From Apophysomyces variabilis (taxonomy: Eukaryota > Mucoromycota > Mucoromycetes > Mucorales > Mucoraceae): a stretch of 64,000 bases of DNA. A program made the position numbers and the translations under genes. Within the stretch, counting starts at the first letter, position 1. Every line of letters starts with the position of its first letter. The DNA lies in NCBI GenBank assembly GCA_002749535.1, contig MZZL01000390.1, forward strand, positions 385,778 through 449,777, read 5' to 3'. This document shows, piece after piece, positions 1 to 13,285 of this stretch. The notes below the pieces were generated by a model that worked only from the letters and a program-made list of their open reading frames with translations, made no database searches and was not told the origin of the DNA.

Positions 1-797
1 GCCACTGATAACAAACATAAATTTACAAAGATGAGAGCCAGCAAGCGATAAACATTTTTTTTCCGATGGCAACTATCAGTGTACAATCACTGCGTGCTTT
101 AAACCTTTACCGAAATATAACGGCCATCGGTATCTAACCAATAGGCTTGATGCAGATTTGATCATCAACTGGATAACATGATTTCTGTTGAACATAACGG
201 ATCCGTTAGATACTTTGTAGGAAACGAAACATCCCCGAAGACGTACTATGGATGATTAAACCTGTATGTTGGGCTGCGCTCTCGTTTGTATCGTTTTTAA
301 TAGCGGTTTTGTATTAAACAGGCTACAATTGGATGTTATTACTTGCATCCTCAGATGTCCGTTAATGCGCGTCTTATTTGAATTGTTTCTGGACTGTTAT
401 CAAATAAAGACAATGTAGATAGACTGTATGCAGTCAGTGATACTACGTTGATGATAACCAAGTCAGTATGATCAGCCGTGAGGATGTTCTGATTATATCA
501 TATATTATGCTTATATGTGATATGCTTGTACATGAGATCATGTTCCAACCATGAGCAGGCAAGGACGTCAGTGTAGCTAGCTTCATATGATTGGATACTT
601 AGGGTGTCCTGAGGCACCTGACTGCACTGTATAGAACCGCTTTTCTCTCACGGCAATCAATTGTGACACGACCTTATCCAACCATTATGCTGACCTGCAT
701 CCTCTTATCAAAAAAAGAAGGTCACAGTGACAAATGATAAAAGCGTTATCTGCTCCTCTTTAAATTTTAGCACTCGTTTCTTTTCCCGTTTACTTTC
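1..797. other. Left-edge intergenic DNA, AT-rich
   Basis: No coding exon, RNA gene or repeat could be recognised on either strand. The last 100 bases are pyrimidine-rich and lead straight into the start codon of the glutamine synthetase homologue, so they probably contain its promoter and leader. Confidence 0.6.
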
Positions 798-2419
798 ATG
801 GCTACGATAGAGAACATCAAGGAACTTCTTGAAAAGGACAACAAGGTCAAGGTCGCCGCAGTAGACATTGATGGTGTCTTGAGAGGCAAAGTAATCCACA
901 AGGACAAGTTCCTCAGCTTGGTGGAAGGCGGTTTTGGTAATTGAGACATGCTGGGAATTTTAAGCTGCCTTGTATTGAATCAAGCATAGGCTTCTGTTCG
1001 GTGCTATTTGGCTGGGATATTCATGACGCCGTGTATTCTACGGATGTCGAGTTCTCTGGAAAGGACCATCAGTTTTATGATTTTTTGGCACAGATCGATC
1101 TGTCAACGTTTAGACGCATCCCGTGGGAAGACAATATACCATTCTTTTTGGTGAAACTTGTGCACCCTGTGACTCATAAACCATTGTATTGCTGTCCGCG
1201 TACCTTGTTAAAGAGTGCAACCGATGACCTAGCAGGTCTAGGCTTCAAGGCTTATTGTGGCGTCGAATACGAGTTTTACTGCTTTAAAGGTTTGTACTAT
1301 CCGATTGGTGGTTGTTGCTCGCATTGCTGATGCTTGGTTATGTAACAGAAACGTCGGAGTCGTTAGCCCAGAAAGGCTACACTAACCTATCTCCGCTCAC
1401 CCTGGGAAAGTTTGGTTACTCATTGCTGCGACCCTTGCAAAATCAAGAGTTTTATTACAATACGTTTAATTGGCTTCAAGAATTCAAGGTCGACATTGAA
1501 GGCTGGCACACTGAAACTGGACCTGGCGTGTTTGAAGCTGCTCTTTGCTATCAGGAAGCCAGCGAAGCGGCAGATCGTGCTGCGTTGTTTAAGACAAGCG
1601 TGAAACAGATCGCAATGAAGCACAATATCATGGCATCATTCATGGCCAAGCCGTACCAAGGACTACCTGGATGCTCAGGTCATACACATTTCAGTTTGAA
1701 AGATGAACGAGGGAATAATGCCTTCGCGGTGGGCGAACCAAGTCACATCCCTCACATGACCAAGACGATGGTGTACTTTTTGGCAGGTGTATTACGGGGT
1801 CTTCCAAGTATTTTGGCTATTCTGGCACCAACTATCAACAGGTAAACCAAAAGAAACTGCGAGTTTACGTGGGAAAAAGGGAGAGAATTTCTGATATGTT
1901 TGTTTTTGCTATAAAGCTACAAGCGGTTGGTGGAAAATTACTGGGCTCCTGTAGATGTTTCATGGGGAGTTGACAGTCGGCTTGGTGCGGTACGAGTGAT
2001 TATACCTCCGATCGCATCGGGAAATGCAACTCGGCTGGAAATGGTAAGTCCGTTTTGCAATAGGTGGTATTTTTTTCTAAAGGCTAAAGCGAATTGAAAA
2101 CAAAAATTAGCGTGTTCCAGGTGCAGACGTCAACCCACACCTGGTAATAGCCGCTGTACTTAAATGTGGTAGTTGGGGCATCAAAACCAAGCAGGAATTA
2201 CCAGTCGGTCCTCTTGACCAGCCTGGTGGAAAGGGTGAGCGACTCGCACGTACGCTACAGGAAGCGATCGTTGCTATGGAAGCAAAGGATTCAGTTGCAC
2301 GTACCGTATTGGGAGACGAATTTGTCGATCATTATTGCAAGACCAGAAAGCATGAATGGACCTTGTGGCAAAATGCAGTGACAGATTACGAACTGAACCG
2401 ATATATGGAGTTGGTCTAA
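798..2419 (+). CDS. Glutamine synthetase type I family protein (GSI-like, FluG C-terminal type)
   Basis: Five exons (798-936, 990-1289, 1349-1841, 1917-2043, 2111-2419) give 455 aa, a normal length for a GSI-type enzyme. Family landmarks appear in order: the N-terminal beta-grasp segment with FCSVLFGWDIHD, the acidic metal-binding EYEFYCF block, the GCSGHTHFS block (GSGxHxH type), PTINSYKRL, the arginine-bearing DSRLGAVRVI and the VNPHLVIAA block. The family ligates ammonia or an amine to glutamate using ATP. Eukaryotic glutamine synthesis normally uses the type II enzyme, so this bacterial-type paralogue may act on another amine (as gamma-glutamylpolyamine synthetases do) or resemble the C-terminal half of FluG. 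No FluG amidohydrolase domain is present upstream. The substrate is not visible from sequence. The start is the first ATG giving the complete N-terminal fold. Confidence 0.88.
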
Positions 2420-5242
2420 TGTGGACGGCGCTTATACAAGAAATTTATTTTAAAGAGATACAATTGTTGATAATAAAGACAAGGCATATCGTTGCAACGA
2501 AGGAGAGAAGGGGGGGATGATAGGTATATGTACAACTTTTTTTTAAGAAAGAAACGCAGCTGTAGAACAAAATAGAGAAAACATGGCTTTTGGTGCTTTT
2601 ACAACATGATTGGTACATATTTGTTATAAGGAGTACATGGTGTGAAAAAGTGTTAAAAAAGAGTCATCTCGGAGATGGAAAATATGTTAGAAAAAAAAGA
2701 TGGATGATAAAATGAGCGTATGGTGTTCGAGGAATAGAAGATCTATTTAGACTTTAAGAGGCTGCAAGTTTTGCGATTGTGGCCGTACTATGAAAGCACC
2801 AGGATTAACGATGTATTTCTTTCAAGTATGGATGAGTTTTACCTGTCCACAATGATCACTTCATTTGAAGGCAGCAAATATGAATATGAGAATCATGATG
2901 TACTGTGACGTTGTAGCTTACCATTGTCCTCCAGACAGATTGACAGGTTTCACGGGTGGTACCATGTGTTTGAAAGAAAATTGTGGGGGAGAGAAAGAAG
3001 AAGATGAACAGGGAAGGTTTTATATGTAGTTGTTCCCGGCATCAAGATTTGGTGCATTCTTATTTACACCGCTTTCGGTAGGCAAAACAAATAGAATGGC
3101 AAAAAGCGGGGTAGAGTGAACCAAGCAAACAGAAGCGTTTGCCTTCTCATACATCACGCGACCTAGATTCGCGTCCTGACGATCTCTCAATTACGGTACC
3201 AAAAGGTTGTACAGCCTGTATGGTGCTCCTCAGGGTAACACAAGAACCATGATGTACCTAAAATGAGACAAATCAACGCGAGGAAAGAAAGCCGAGTGTG
3301 CGCCTCGGAACCTGTTATCCATGAACAAGGGCTTTGAGAAGAATTCTATCCACAGCCAAAAAAAATCCAATCATTAACCCCTAGTTATTCTATGTTGTTA
3401 TTATTATTATGCATAGGAAGAAAAACAGCCATTTCCAAAGACAACGAATGATGTGGGGAAGTAGAGGGAATGGATTGAAAGGGAACACAAACTATCATTT
3501 AGCCTAAAAGTGTCTCAAACTGAAGCATATTTAGGGCGCTTGTTTAACAATCAGCCAGATAACTCTTAATGTGTGCCACGTTAGGAATCTGTATCAAAGA
3601 TTGAACAGCCGGGGTAACCTTCCCTTTTCTGCTTGTTTTTCGGGAAAACAAAAACTATCGATTGCCAGCTGGAAAATGTTCCGATCACTTCATTAGAAAA
3701 TGTTCCATTACACCTGTTTTTAATAGATTGAAGACGCTAATGTTTCGTATAGCATTTCGATCCATACGGTTTCAAGTTCTGCTGTTTGTAGCCTAAGCTT
3801 AATTTCATCCATGAATTCTTATACGTGCGTTCAGCATCGCTGTATAAACCTTCTTTTGACAGAATTCATGTTAAAGAGGGCGTTGGTGCTTATTCTTGAT
3901 GCATATATTTCCCTAATCGTTTTCCCCAGTAAGTTGACAAATTTTCAAACAATATAGACAAATCTGAGATAATATATAAACCTGAATACAGTATTCAAGA
4001 GTACGTTACGTAGTTACCTAAAAGCATCATACTACCCATGCACTGGTTCAGGTTGGAAACGAGAGCTGCAGGGTGCATACGATCAATCAACCAAGTCGGG
4101 ATTGTTAAGGCAACTTCAAGAATGTCAGTGAATATTAAATACACCGGCAGTTTTATTTTACAGGTAGCTTCTTATGTGTTTATTTGATCAATGGATAGAA
4201 TATACCTACAGACCGACAGAATTACCTATGGTTTTCTGCAAGGAGCCATCGGTCATATCCTGAATGGCTAGGCTCAATGTTCTTTTTTCCAGGCAAAAGA
4301 GCCTTTAGTGGCGAGCTATTAATCTCATAACAATTGGATCATCCCAGCCGTTAACCCTACGAGATGGACTCGATAAAAATAAGAGGGTAGCTTTGTCGCA
4401 ATTTTCCGCAAGTTATTTCTCTTTATGATGCCTGTGACGAAATGGTGTGTCACCTAACAGTCAGACATGTTGAGTTGTGGCCGTCATAAGCTGACGATTC
4501 TGGCAAAGCATTCTCTTTCCCCTGAAGAGAGTTTAAAAGCTATGGAGGGCTGTTCTGTACAACGGATATCTGCGGAGTGTATTTGAGAAGGCCAGTTATG
4601 CTAATGTATTGATCTCATACGATCACATCAGACTCGTCTTGAAAAGTAACAGGACGGATTTGATAGTGGTATATGTATTGGAAAGTCGAATGTCTCCAAA
4701 GTCTAGCCATTTATTGTAACTCTAAGGCACGGAGAAAAATGGCTTCAGTCTTTGAATTAGACCAACATATGCACGTAATGTCTGAACGTTTCTGGACTAT
4801 TGACCCCCGCATTCATTTACGTCTACAGTTATTCCAGCTGAACAATACCAAGCACCATCCGTTATTCTTCCATCCCGCCTTCCACACCTATCATTGCAGC
4901 CAACTTTACTTTATCCTCAACTTCTAAAGCAGCGAATACTTTCATGCTTATTTCCTTAGCAGTCAATAGTTTATTGCCACGGAGGTGATCAGTTCACTTC
5001 TTCGACAGTAACCGGTCAATCTGCAAAGGCCAATGAAGCCATAGCTTGCGTGGAAATAAGCAGTATGTATCAGTTACTATGTTAATGCTTCGAAAAGCTA
5101 TTGCGTAGTTCGGAAAAAGTCATTTCCCCCTCCTTTGCATTTTCTCACACGTTTGATGTCGGTGTTTCAAATAGACATGATCACGGAGCGCAAATAAAAA
5201 GAGCGTCAATGCAACTGACGCTGAGGCACCACTTGGTTTCTC
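2420..5242. other. Long intergenic region, no gene recognised
   Basis: About 2.8 kb without recognisable coding exons on either strand. Only short open frames with unfamiliar translations occur. The first part must hold the 3' UTR of the glutamine synthetase homologue and the last part the P450 promoter. Nothing repetitive stood out by eye. Confidence 0.5.
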
Positions 5243-6738
5243 ATGGTGTTCAATCTTGCAACATCGTTGGCAATCACTTTACCAACTTTAGCTGTATTTC
5301 CGCTTGTATATCAGTGGTATAGTGCACGCGGTGTTCAAAACAGGGAAACTGGAGAAAAGATCCCTAGTTTGGCGCCCAGCTACAGGATGCTGGACCCACT
5401 CAGGTTAGGGAATAGAAAAGAAAGGATAAAAACAAAGAGAGAAGCTAGCTGATGCATTTTAGCTTTGGGAATCCATATGCTGCCGCTAAGAAAACTCTTT
5501 CTTATCCTAAACGAATGTCACTCCATTACCTCCTCTATATTCCTACAATCACCGTTGGAGCACAAGACCAAATAAAGCGCATCCTTGTGACCGACACTCA
5601 GAAACAATTAAAGCGACGCGCATTTGCTGTTGGGGAGGGAATCGACGGAGTGCACACATCTGGACCGCATGCCTGGCAAAAACGTATATTATTACGAGCG
5701 CTTTCTATTAAGCATATTCGATCAATGGAACCCATCGTACGGCAGACCGTCCAGCAGTTAGCACTCACGGATGATAAGGGGACGAAGGAAATCGATATGT
5801 ATCCGGTGGCAGTTGCAATCGTTCAGAAAGCATTTACCCGGCTTTTGTATGGGGATCACTTGGGGTTATCTGAGGCAGAGATGAATCAGGCGTCCCAAAA
5901 TTTACGTACTTTGATTGACAACGTTTATCCATATGGCATTGTCGTGTTATACTTCAGGCCACTTGCAAGAGTTCTTCGTTATTTATCTCCCACAATGAAC
6001 TGTACGCTGAAAGCAATGGATGGTATAGATTCTCTGCAAGATCGTGTGCTGGAAAGATGGATGGAGACTAAAGACAAGGAATCAATGGACGGCTTATTGT
6101 TCAAACTATTGACAGCCGCAGCTGAGGAAGTCGAAAGACCTATGCCCTTAAAGATTGTCAGGGATAACATGTTTTCTTTAACCATCGGCGGTGTTGATTC
6201 AACAGCATCCGCCGTCCTGTTCACTCTTATTGCACTGGCGAGCCATACTGAATGGCAAACAAAAGTGCGTGAAGAGATCGCGAATGCTCAGACAGAACAT
6301 ATTTCGGACGGATTACCTATCCTCAATGCAGTTGTTTCAGAATCGCTTCGCCTATACCCACCCTTTCCTGAAAGCTTCCCCCGTGTAGTTGATACTAATG
6401 GCTACACGATGTCTGGTTACCACTTACCACGAGGCGTTATGGTTACCGGTCACTTGATGGCGTTACACCGAGATCCAGCTTACTGGTCAGACGCTGATCG
6501 GTTTGATCCGTCAAGGTTTATGGATACATCTTCGCATTCACAGTGGTATCTCCCTTTCGGCGCCGGTCCAGAATCTTGCATCGGTAAAAAGCTTGCGCTG
6601 ATCACCATCCGTACAGCTGTGGCTGAGTTTGTGCGGTTATATTCTTTTTCTGCTACAAAACCAATCGAACCAGGAACGTTCTATGTCACGTTAGCCCCGC
6701 AAAACAATGAAGCCTATTTTAGCATATCTCGAATTTAG
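5243..6738 (+). CDS. Cytochrome P450 monooxygenase with altered heme-binding signature
   Basis: Two exons (5243-5403, 5463-6738) encode 478 aa. Residues about 3-24 form a hydrophobic N-terminal anchor, expected for an ER-bound P450. The I-helix oxygen-activation motif reads GGVDSTAS, the K-helix ExxR is ESLR, a PERF-like DPSRF follows, and the heme-thiolate loop reads FGAGPESCIG with the axial cysteine present. The usual basic residue two positions before that cysteine (FxxGxRxCxG) is glutamate here. P450s insert one oxygen atom from O2 into a substrate, using electrons from a reductase; this one's substrate cannot be told, and no biosynthetic partners lie nearby. The intron placement restores the frame between the proline-rich hinge and the FGNPYAAAKK segment. 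An AATAAA lies about 60 bases after the stop. Confidence 0.9.
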
Positions 6739-7497
6739 AAAGTACAAGTAGCAACGGAAGCATGAAGTATGCTTCGTGGAGCGATCCATCTGTTAAATTT
6801 AAATAAAGGAAACAAAAAGCAACGACGTATGAGTGCTGCATAAGTTGTATATTGTGAACTGCCAAGTCAGAAGCACGTAAGTGTGACTAAACAGAAGATG
6901 ATGGTTTGAGCAGGTGAACTGCTAGCTGGAGCGGCTCCAATCCTAAAATGGATGGCTTTGCTCCTAAAAAGATCAAAAATGACTATGTACAGAAGACAGC
7001 GCAACAGAGACAAATGTAGCAATTCCTTCTGGCCACCATCTGATGGTTCTTTTTTCTTTTTTTTTTTTTTCCCTCAGGGTGAAACTACAATTGTTATCCA
7101 ATGACCGAATAGTCGGATTACAACAGGAACCAATATAGTTGATAGCAATATCGTTGAAGGCCTGTACCTTTTTTATACTAAGTATGATTTCACAATGAAC
7201 ATATTCTGATTGTTGCCTTATTAAAGATCTATGGTTGTCAATGATATATAGAGAAGAGTACATAAGCTACGGTAAAAATGACTGACAGTTCATATGACAT
7301 CTTCACAGTCAGCGTTTTGCCAATTACGTCATTTTCAACGTCCGCCAATTGCTTAGGCTTGTGGTTGTGCTTTTTTTTCCCCTTCTGACTCTCGTATAGC
7401 TTCTGCCTTCCTCTCTATTAGGTATGTCCGTCGTCAGTTCACGGAAGGTATGCGTTCGTCATTTACCTAATTTGCGATGAAGAAGAACCATAACAGC
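6739..7497. other. Intergenic DNA between P450 and MAP kinase
   Basis: Contains a poly-T tract near 7050-7070 but no supported gene. The final 150 bases are pyrimidine-rich and likely include the MAP kinase promoter and leader. Confidence 0.5.
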
Positions 7498-9179
<1,682 letters not shown>

Positions 9180-10254
9180 AATGAATAATGCGGTTTAGTT
9201 CTTTTTCTATATCAATTTGGAGATAATAGTCTCCAAGCGGCAGGATATCTGAATTGCCGCAGAATAAAAGCAACGGCAACACTATATAAACTAAAGTATT
9301 TGAGAAAGCCAACGCAATTCTTGCTCGTGGTTTTGCTTGCTTATGTCCTCTCGGACGAAGTTGACATAAAGAGTCATAGCAATTACAGAAAGTCAATGGC
9401 TGGATCCACATGGAGAAAAGATATCAAACTATGGGAAATTATGCTGTAGCTTGTTCCGATAGCAAACCTTCGTATTTCCGGGTGTCAACATTAACCAGAG
9501 TCGGTAACTTTCGGGCAATTGTAGGGTATTCCGATGCATGATCAAGCTGTACGAACTATTAGTGGGAGAAACTGTGTCCTAAATTTCCCAGTCTGCCGTA
9601 CACCTGCATGAAGGCGTAGCAAGATGTTCCCTACCATCAGGCTTCTAGAGGCATTTATTTCGGAAGAGCGATTGGATTTGGGTCATGGATTTCTTCTACC
9701 TTTGGCAAACACAATATCCCCAGCACAGATAGAGCTGAAACATAAATTCTTCTACTATTACAAACGTTAGAGGTAGCCTATCATCTTAGACACCGGCACT
9801 TATGCGAACTGTTGTCAAATTTTCAATGCAAAAGACTACAGAGACGACAAGCGTCGAAGCGGATTTACCGAACCTATTAAAAGATTGTTTCGGTAAACAG
9901 GGAATTTTCAAGCTATGAAGTATGAGAGACCAGCTGCAGCTATATTGTTTTTATTTGTTTTGGCTGAAGCGCTTTGTTTCAAACAAGTTCTTCACAACCA
10001 TTAACGGCCCATGCGCCGCTTCCTTGTACAAACGGGGCAATCAGAGCATCTTTTGCCGTTCTATCGACAGTCATGGAGAGATGCCGAGAAAGAACAAAAA
10101 AGAATATTCTGAGGTTAAAGCTTTGCGTATGGGCCAAGAAATGAAAGCGTCGCCAAGTCTTTTTGATTCTGCACTTAAGACTCCTTTGACCAATCTCTTG
10201 GCAAGTCACATATCATCTTTCTTCTTACCCGCTCTACACTGTCAAAGATAAACT
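9180..10254. other. Intergenic DNA between Hog1 and the RabGAP
   Basis: Weak open frames occur on both strands but none shows a family match or fits the splicing of its neighbours. It should contain the Hog1 3' UTR and the RabGAP promoter. Confidence 0.5.
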
Positions 10255-13158
10255 ATGGGTGGCGGTCCAACTAATTCACCTCCTGTCCAATACAACCCTG
10301 TTACATATCCTGAAGTCCCTACAACTTTAAATGCAAGTTCAACTCCTTCATTTTGTTATTGTTCACCATGTTCTGCCATGGACTAACCTTGCTTATGCTG
10401 TAGAATCTATACCCACCGGTGCCGAAGCTTCATTACCAACAACCATCTATTGCTCCATGTCCGCCGTCGACTTCCACAGCATTACCACCTCCGTTAGCAC
10501 CTGTTCCTTTGGCTTATGCTCCGAGTCGTACCAGTTCTACTACTACTACCTCTCCAGAAACAGCGTCGCATAAACTACGACTGATATATGCAAAGTCTGG
10601 TTTCTATCTTCGGTCACACCTACCCGGCGGACCATCAATCCACGGATTTTTGGCAATCGTGTCTAATCATATGGTAAGGAAAACTGTTTTATCCATTATA
10701 ACTTATCTTATACAAATGTATTAGGTGGATGTCAATATTGCAATTGCATGGATACCCGAATATCTAATTGAACCAGAAGATTTGGAACGATTTATACAAC
10801 TAGATGGGCTGCTTGCTTCAGACCAGGGATTCCCTAGTATTAAACTCAATATGGGAGACAGAGAGACCACTCTGATAGAATTGCTTAACACCTATTCCCT
10901 CTATGTATGCCCGCCATCTAGCGAAGAACAAGGATCCATTATTATTACGACACGCGAAGGGGACGTACTAAAACCATTATGGTACGAACCACATGAAAAT
11001 TCTTCCGTCTGGCCTGGCCACAATATCATTGATATCCTCGGTGCTTTTGCTGAACTTGAACCGTGAGTGTCTATAAATGCCTTAAAGGTACAGAAAAATT
11101 TTCAGAGACCTAAGAAGAAAAAACACAATTTCAGGGTGTCCGGAGAACCGCACGTCTACCGAGTGTTACGGCCTGGTGAACCAGCTGAGGAAGAAAGGTC
11201 AAGTCAAGCTCAGTCATCGGTACCTGACGAAACGGTTGATCCTCTCACACAAGCTTTGAGGGATGCCAGATGGAATATACTCGAGAGATTTTCCCAAGTG
11301 ACTAAGATTTCTAGAGATACAGCAGGTAAAGGTTTTAGGTTCAAAACAAAAAGCTTTACTTAAACATTCGGAAAAAGTCTTCCTGCTAGATCATCCTATT
11401 GCCCGGCCAATCATACCGCTTCTGCCACCATCTGTCCAAGCCATGAGTCGAAACGGAACAGTACGGGAAACAATGAACGATTATAACGTGGCTACTCATT
11501 ATTTAACACGATGGTAAGGAGCAATAGAGAATTACATCAACAGCATAATAATTTGTTGTAAAGGGCTGCTGATGGTGTCGGAAAAGAGCAGAATACGAAT
11601 AACTGGTGGCGCATGGAAGATCCAGAAGGGTTGCTGAGTGGTATAGCAGAGCTGAACCAGGTAATGTTGCAATCTAATGACAAAGCTAAAGTGGGCTAAT
11701 ACTTAGTATGTCGGTGAATAATTAGCCTGCACCGACACATACCCGTCGAGCACCCATTACACCGGAAGAATGGATAGATCTATTCAACGATGAAGGAAGA
11801 TTGGAAGTGACGCAAGACTATGTACATAAGCTTATCTTCCGAGGGGGATTGGACCCCGATGTCCGTATCGAAGCATGGAAATTTTTGCTCGGAATCTATC
11901 CTTGGGATTCGACGTTTGACGAACGGGAAGCGATTCGACGAAGCAAAGCGTAAGTGCCGTATATACCTTTGTCATATTCTATCTAAAAAGGGTCTATACA
12001 GTGAAGAATACTATGAGATTAAATCCAAATGGTTTAATTACATGGAAGTCAGGGAGAGCAAAGAGTTTAAAGATGAGAAGCATCGCATTGGTAAGCCAGT
12101 TCACGGACGAAGAGATATGCTTATTTATGCGTTTTCTATGTAGACAAGGATGTGCATCGTACCGATCGATCGATCGATTTCTTTGCTGGAGAGGACCTAC
12201 CTAACCCTGACCCTGATATGCCAGTTGGCACGAATGCCAATTTGGAAATAATGAAGGACATTCTCGTGACGTATAATTTTTACAACACCGAGCTTGGTTA
12301 TGTTCAGGGCATGTCCGACCTTTTAGCGCCATTGTTTGTGGGTATGGGTGATGAAGCGATGGCATTTTGGGGTTTTGTTCGATTCATGGATAGAGTGGTA
12401 GGTTCAGGGAGATAGAACGTCAAGCAAACTCACCCTGAATTCCTTGTTAGCAATCCAATTTTTACACGGATCAGTCAGGCATGCACAATCAACTCAAAAC
12501 ATTGGATGCATTAATACAGTTCATGGATCCACCCCTATATAAGCACTTTGAAAAAACAGAGACTACGAATCTATTCTTCTGTTTTCGATGGCTCTTGGTG
12601 TGGTTCAAGCGAGAATTTGCTTGGGAGGACGTCATTCGACTGTGGGAGGTTTGGAGACAACTGAAATCACAAAAGGGATCCATGCATTGATTACCTTATT
12701 AGGTTCTTTGGACAGACTATCTATGCAATCAAATGCTCATGTTTATCGCCTTGGCTGTACTGGACCAACGTCGAGACGTGATTTTAAATGACATGAACCA
12801 GTTTGATGAACTGCTAAAGGTATGACATATTTCACACGCATACACCATTGAATGTGGACATTGATAACTAAAGCATGATTTCTTGTTGCAGTATATCAAC
12901 GATTTATCAGGTACAATACCACTTAATGAAACTTTGGAAAGAGCCGAGATTCTCTTCTACCAATTTGAGCGGCGTGTTCAAGCAATGGATCGACGGAGAT
13001 CAGAGCTAAAGGATCATCTTTCAAAGCGTTCTGTCTGGAATAATCAGGAGGAACGTGCCAAAATCCAAGACGCCATCCAGAAATTGACAGTGGATGAGAA
13101 GTTGAGGGGTCTCCTAAATACAGCACCGAAATGGACAAATTTTTCTAGCGGAGAATAA
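10255..13158 (+). CDS. Rab GTPase-activating protein, TBC domain (Gyp7/TBC1D15-like)
   Basis: Twelve exons (10255-10332, 10404-10673, 10725-11062, 11135-11325, 11390-11513, 11564-11660, 11726-11949, 12002-12090, 12144-12397, 12451-12648, 12703-12819, 12892-13158) give 748 aa, matching Gyp7-type length. The protein opens with a Pro/Ser/Thr-rich stretch, then a Gyp7-like N-terminal domain (KLRLIYAKSGFYLR, VNIAIAWIPE). The TBC domain follows with the arginine finger in KDVHRTDR, the glutamine finger in LGYVQGMSDLLAP, and a C-terminal helical region ending in a short coiled coil. TBC proteins supply Arg and Gln to speed GTP hydrolysis; Gyp7 and TBC1D15 act on Ypt7/Rab7 at vacuole or late endosome. 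The first intron is best read as GC-AG (GCAAGT donor), since no GT donor there keeps the frame. The first exon is the least certain part. Confidence 0.92.
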
Positions 13159-13285
13159 AATCCCTTGACAATCTTTTTTTTTCTCTCTCTCTTCGGATAC
13201 GCACAACCCCATCCGCAAAACTTTCATACCCTGTACACCTTTCTTTTTTTTCCTCTTTCTCTCTTAGTTTCTTTCTATATAAATC

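Noticed and set aside
9922..10251. 109-codon + strand frame just before the RabGAP gene
   Set aside because: No family features, and no splice joins it in frame to the RabGAP exons.
11326..11353. A 28-nt ultra-short intron in the RabGAP gene
   Set aside because: A normal 64-nt intron (11326-11389) gives a better family match (SRDTADHPIARP) and keeps the frame.
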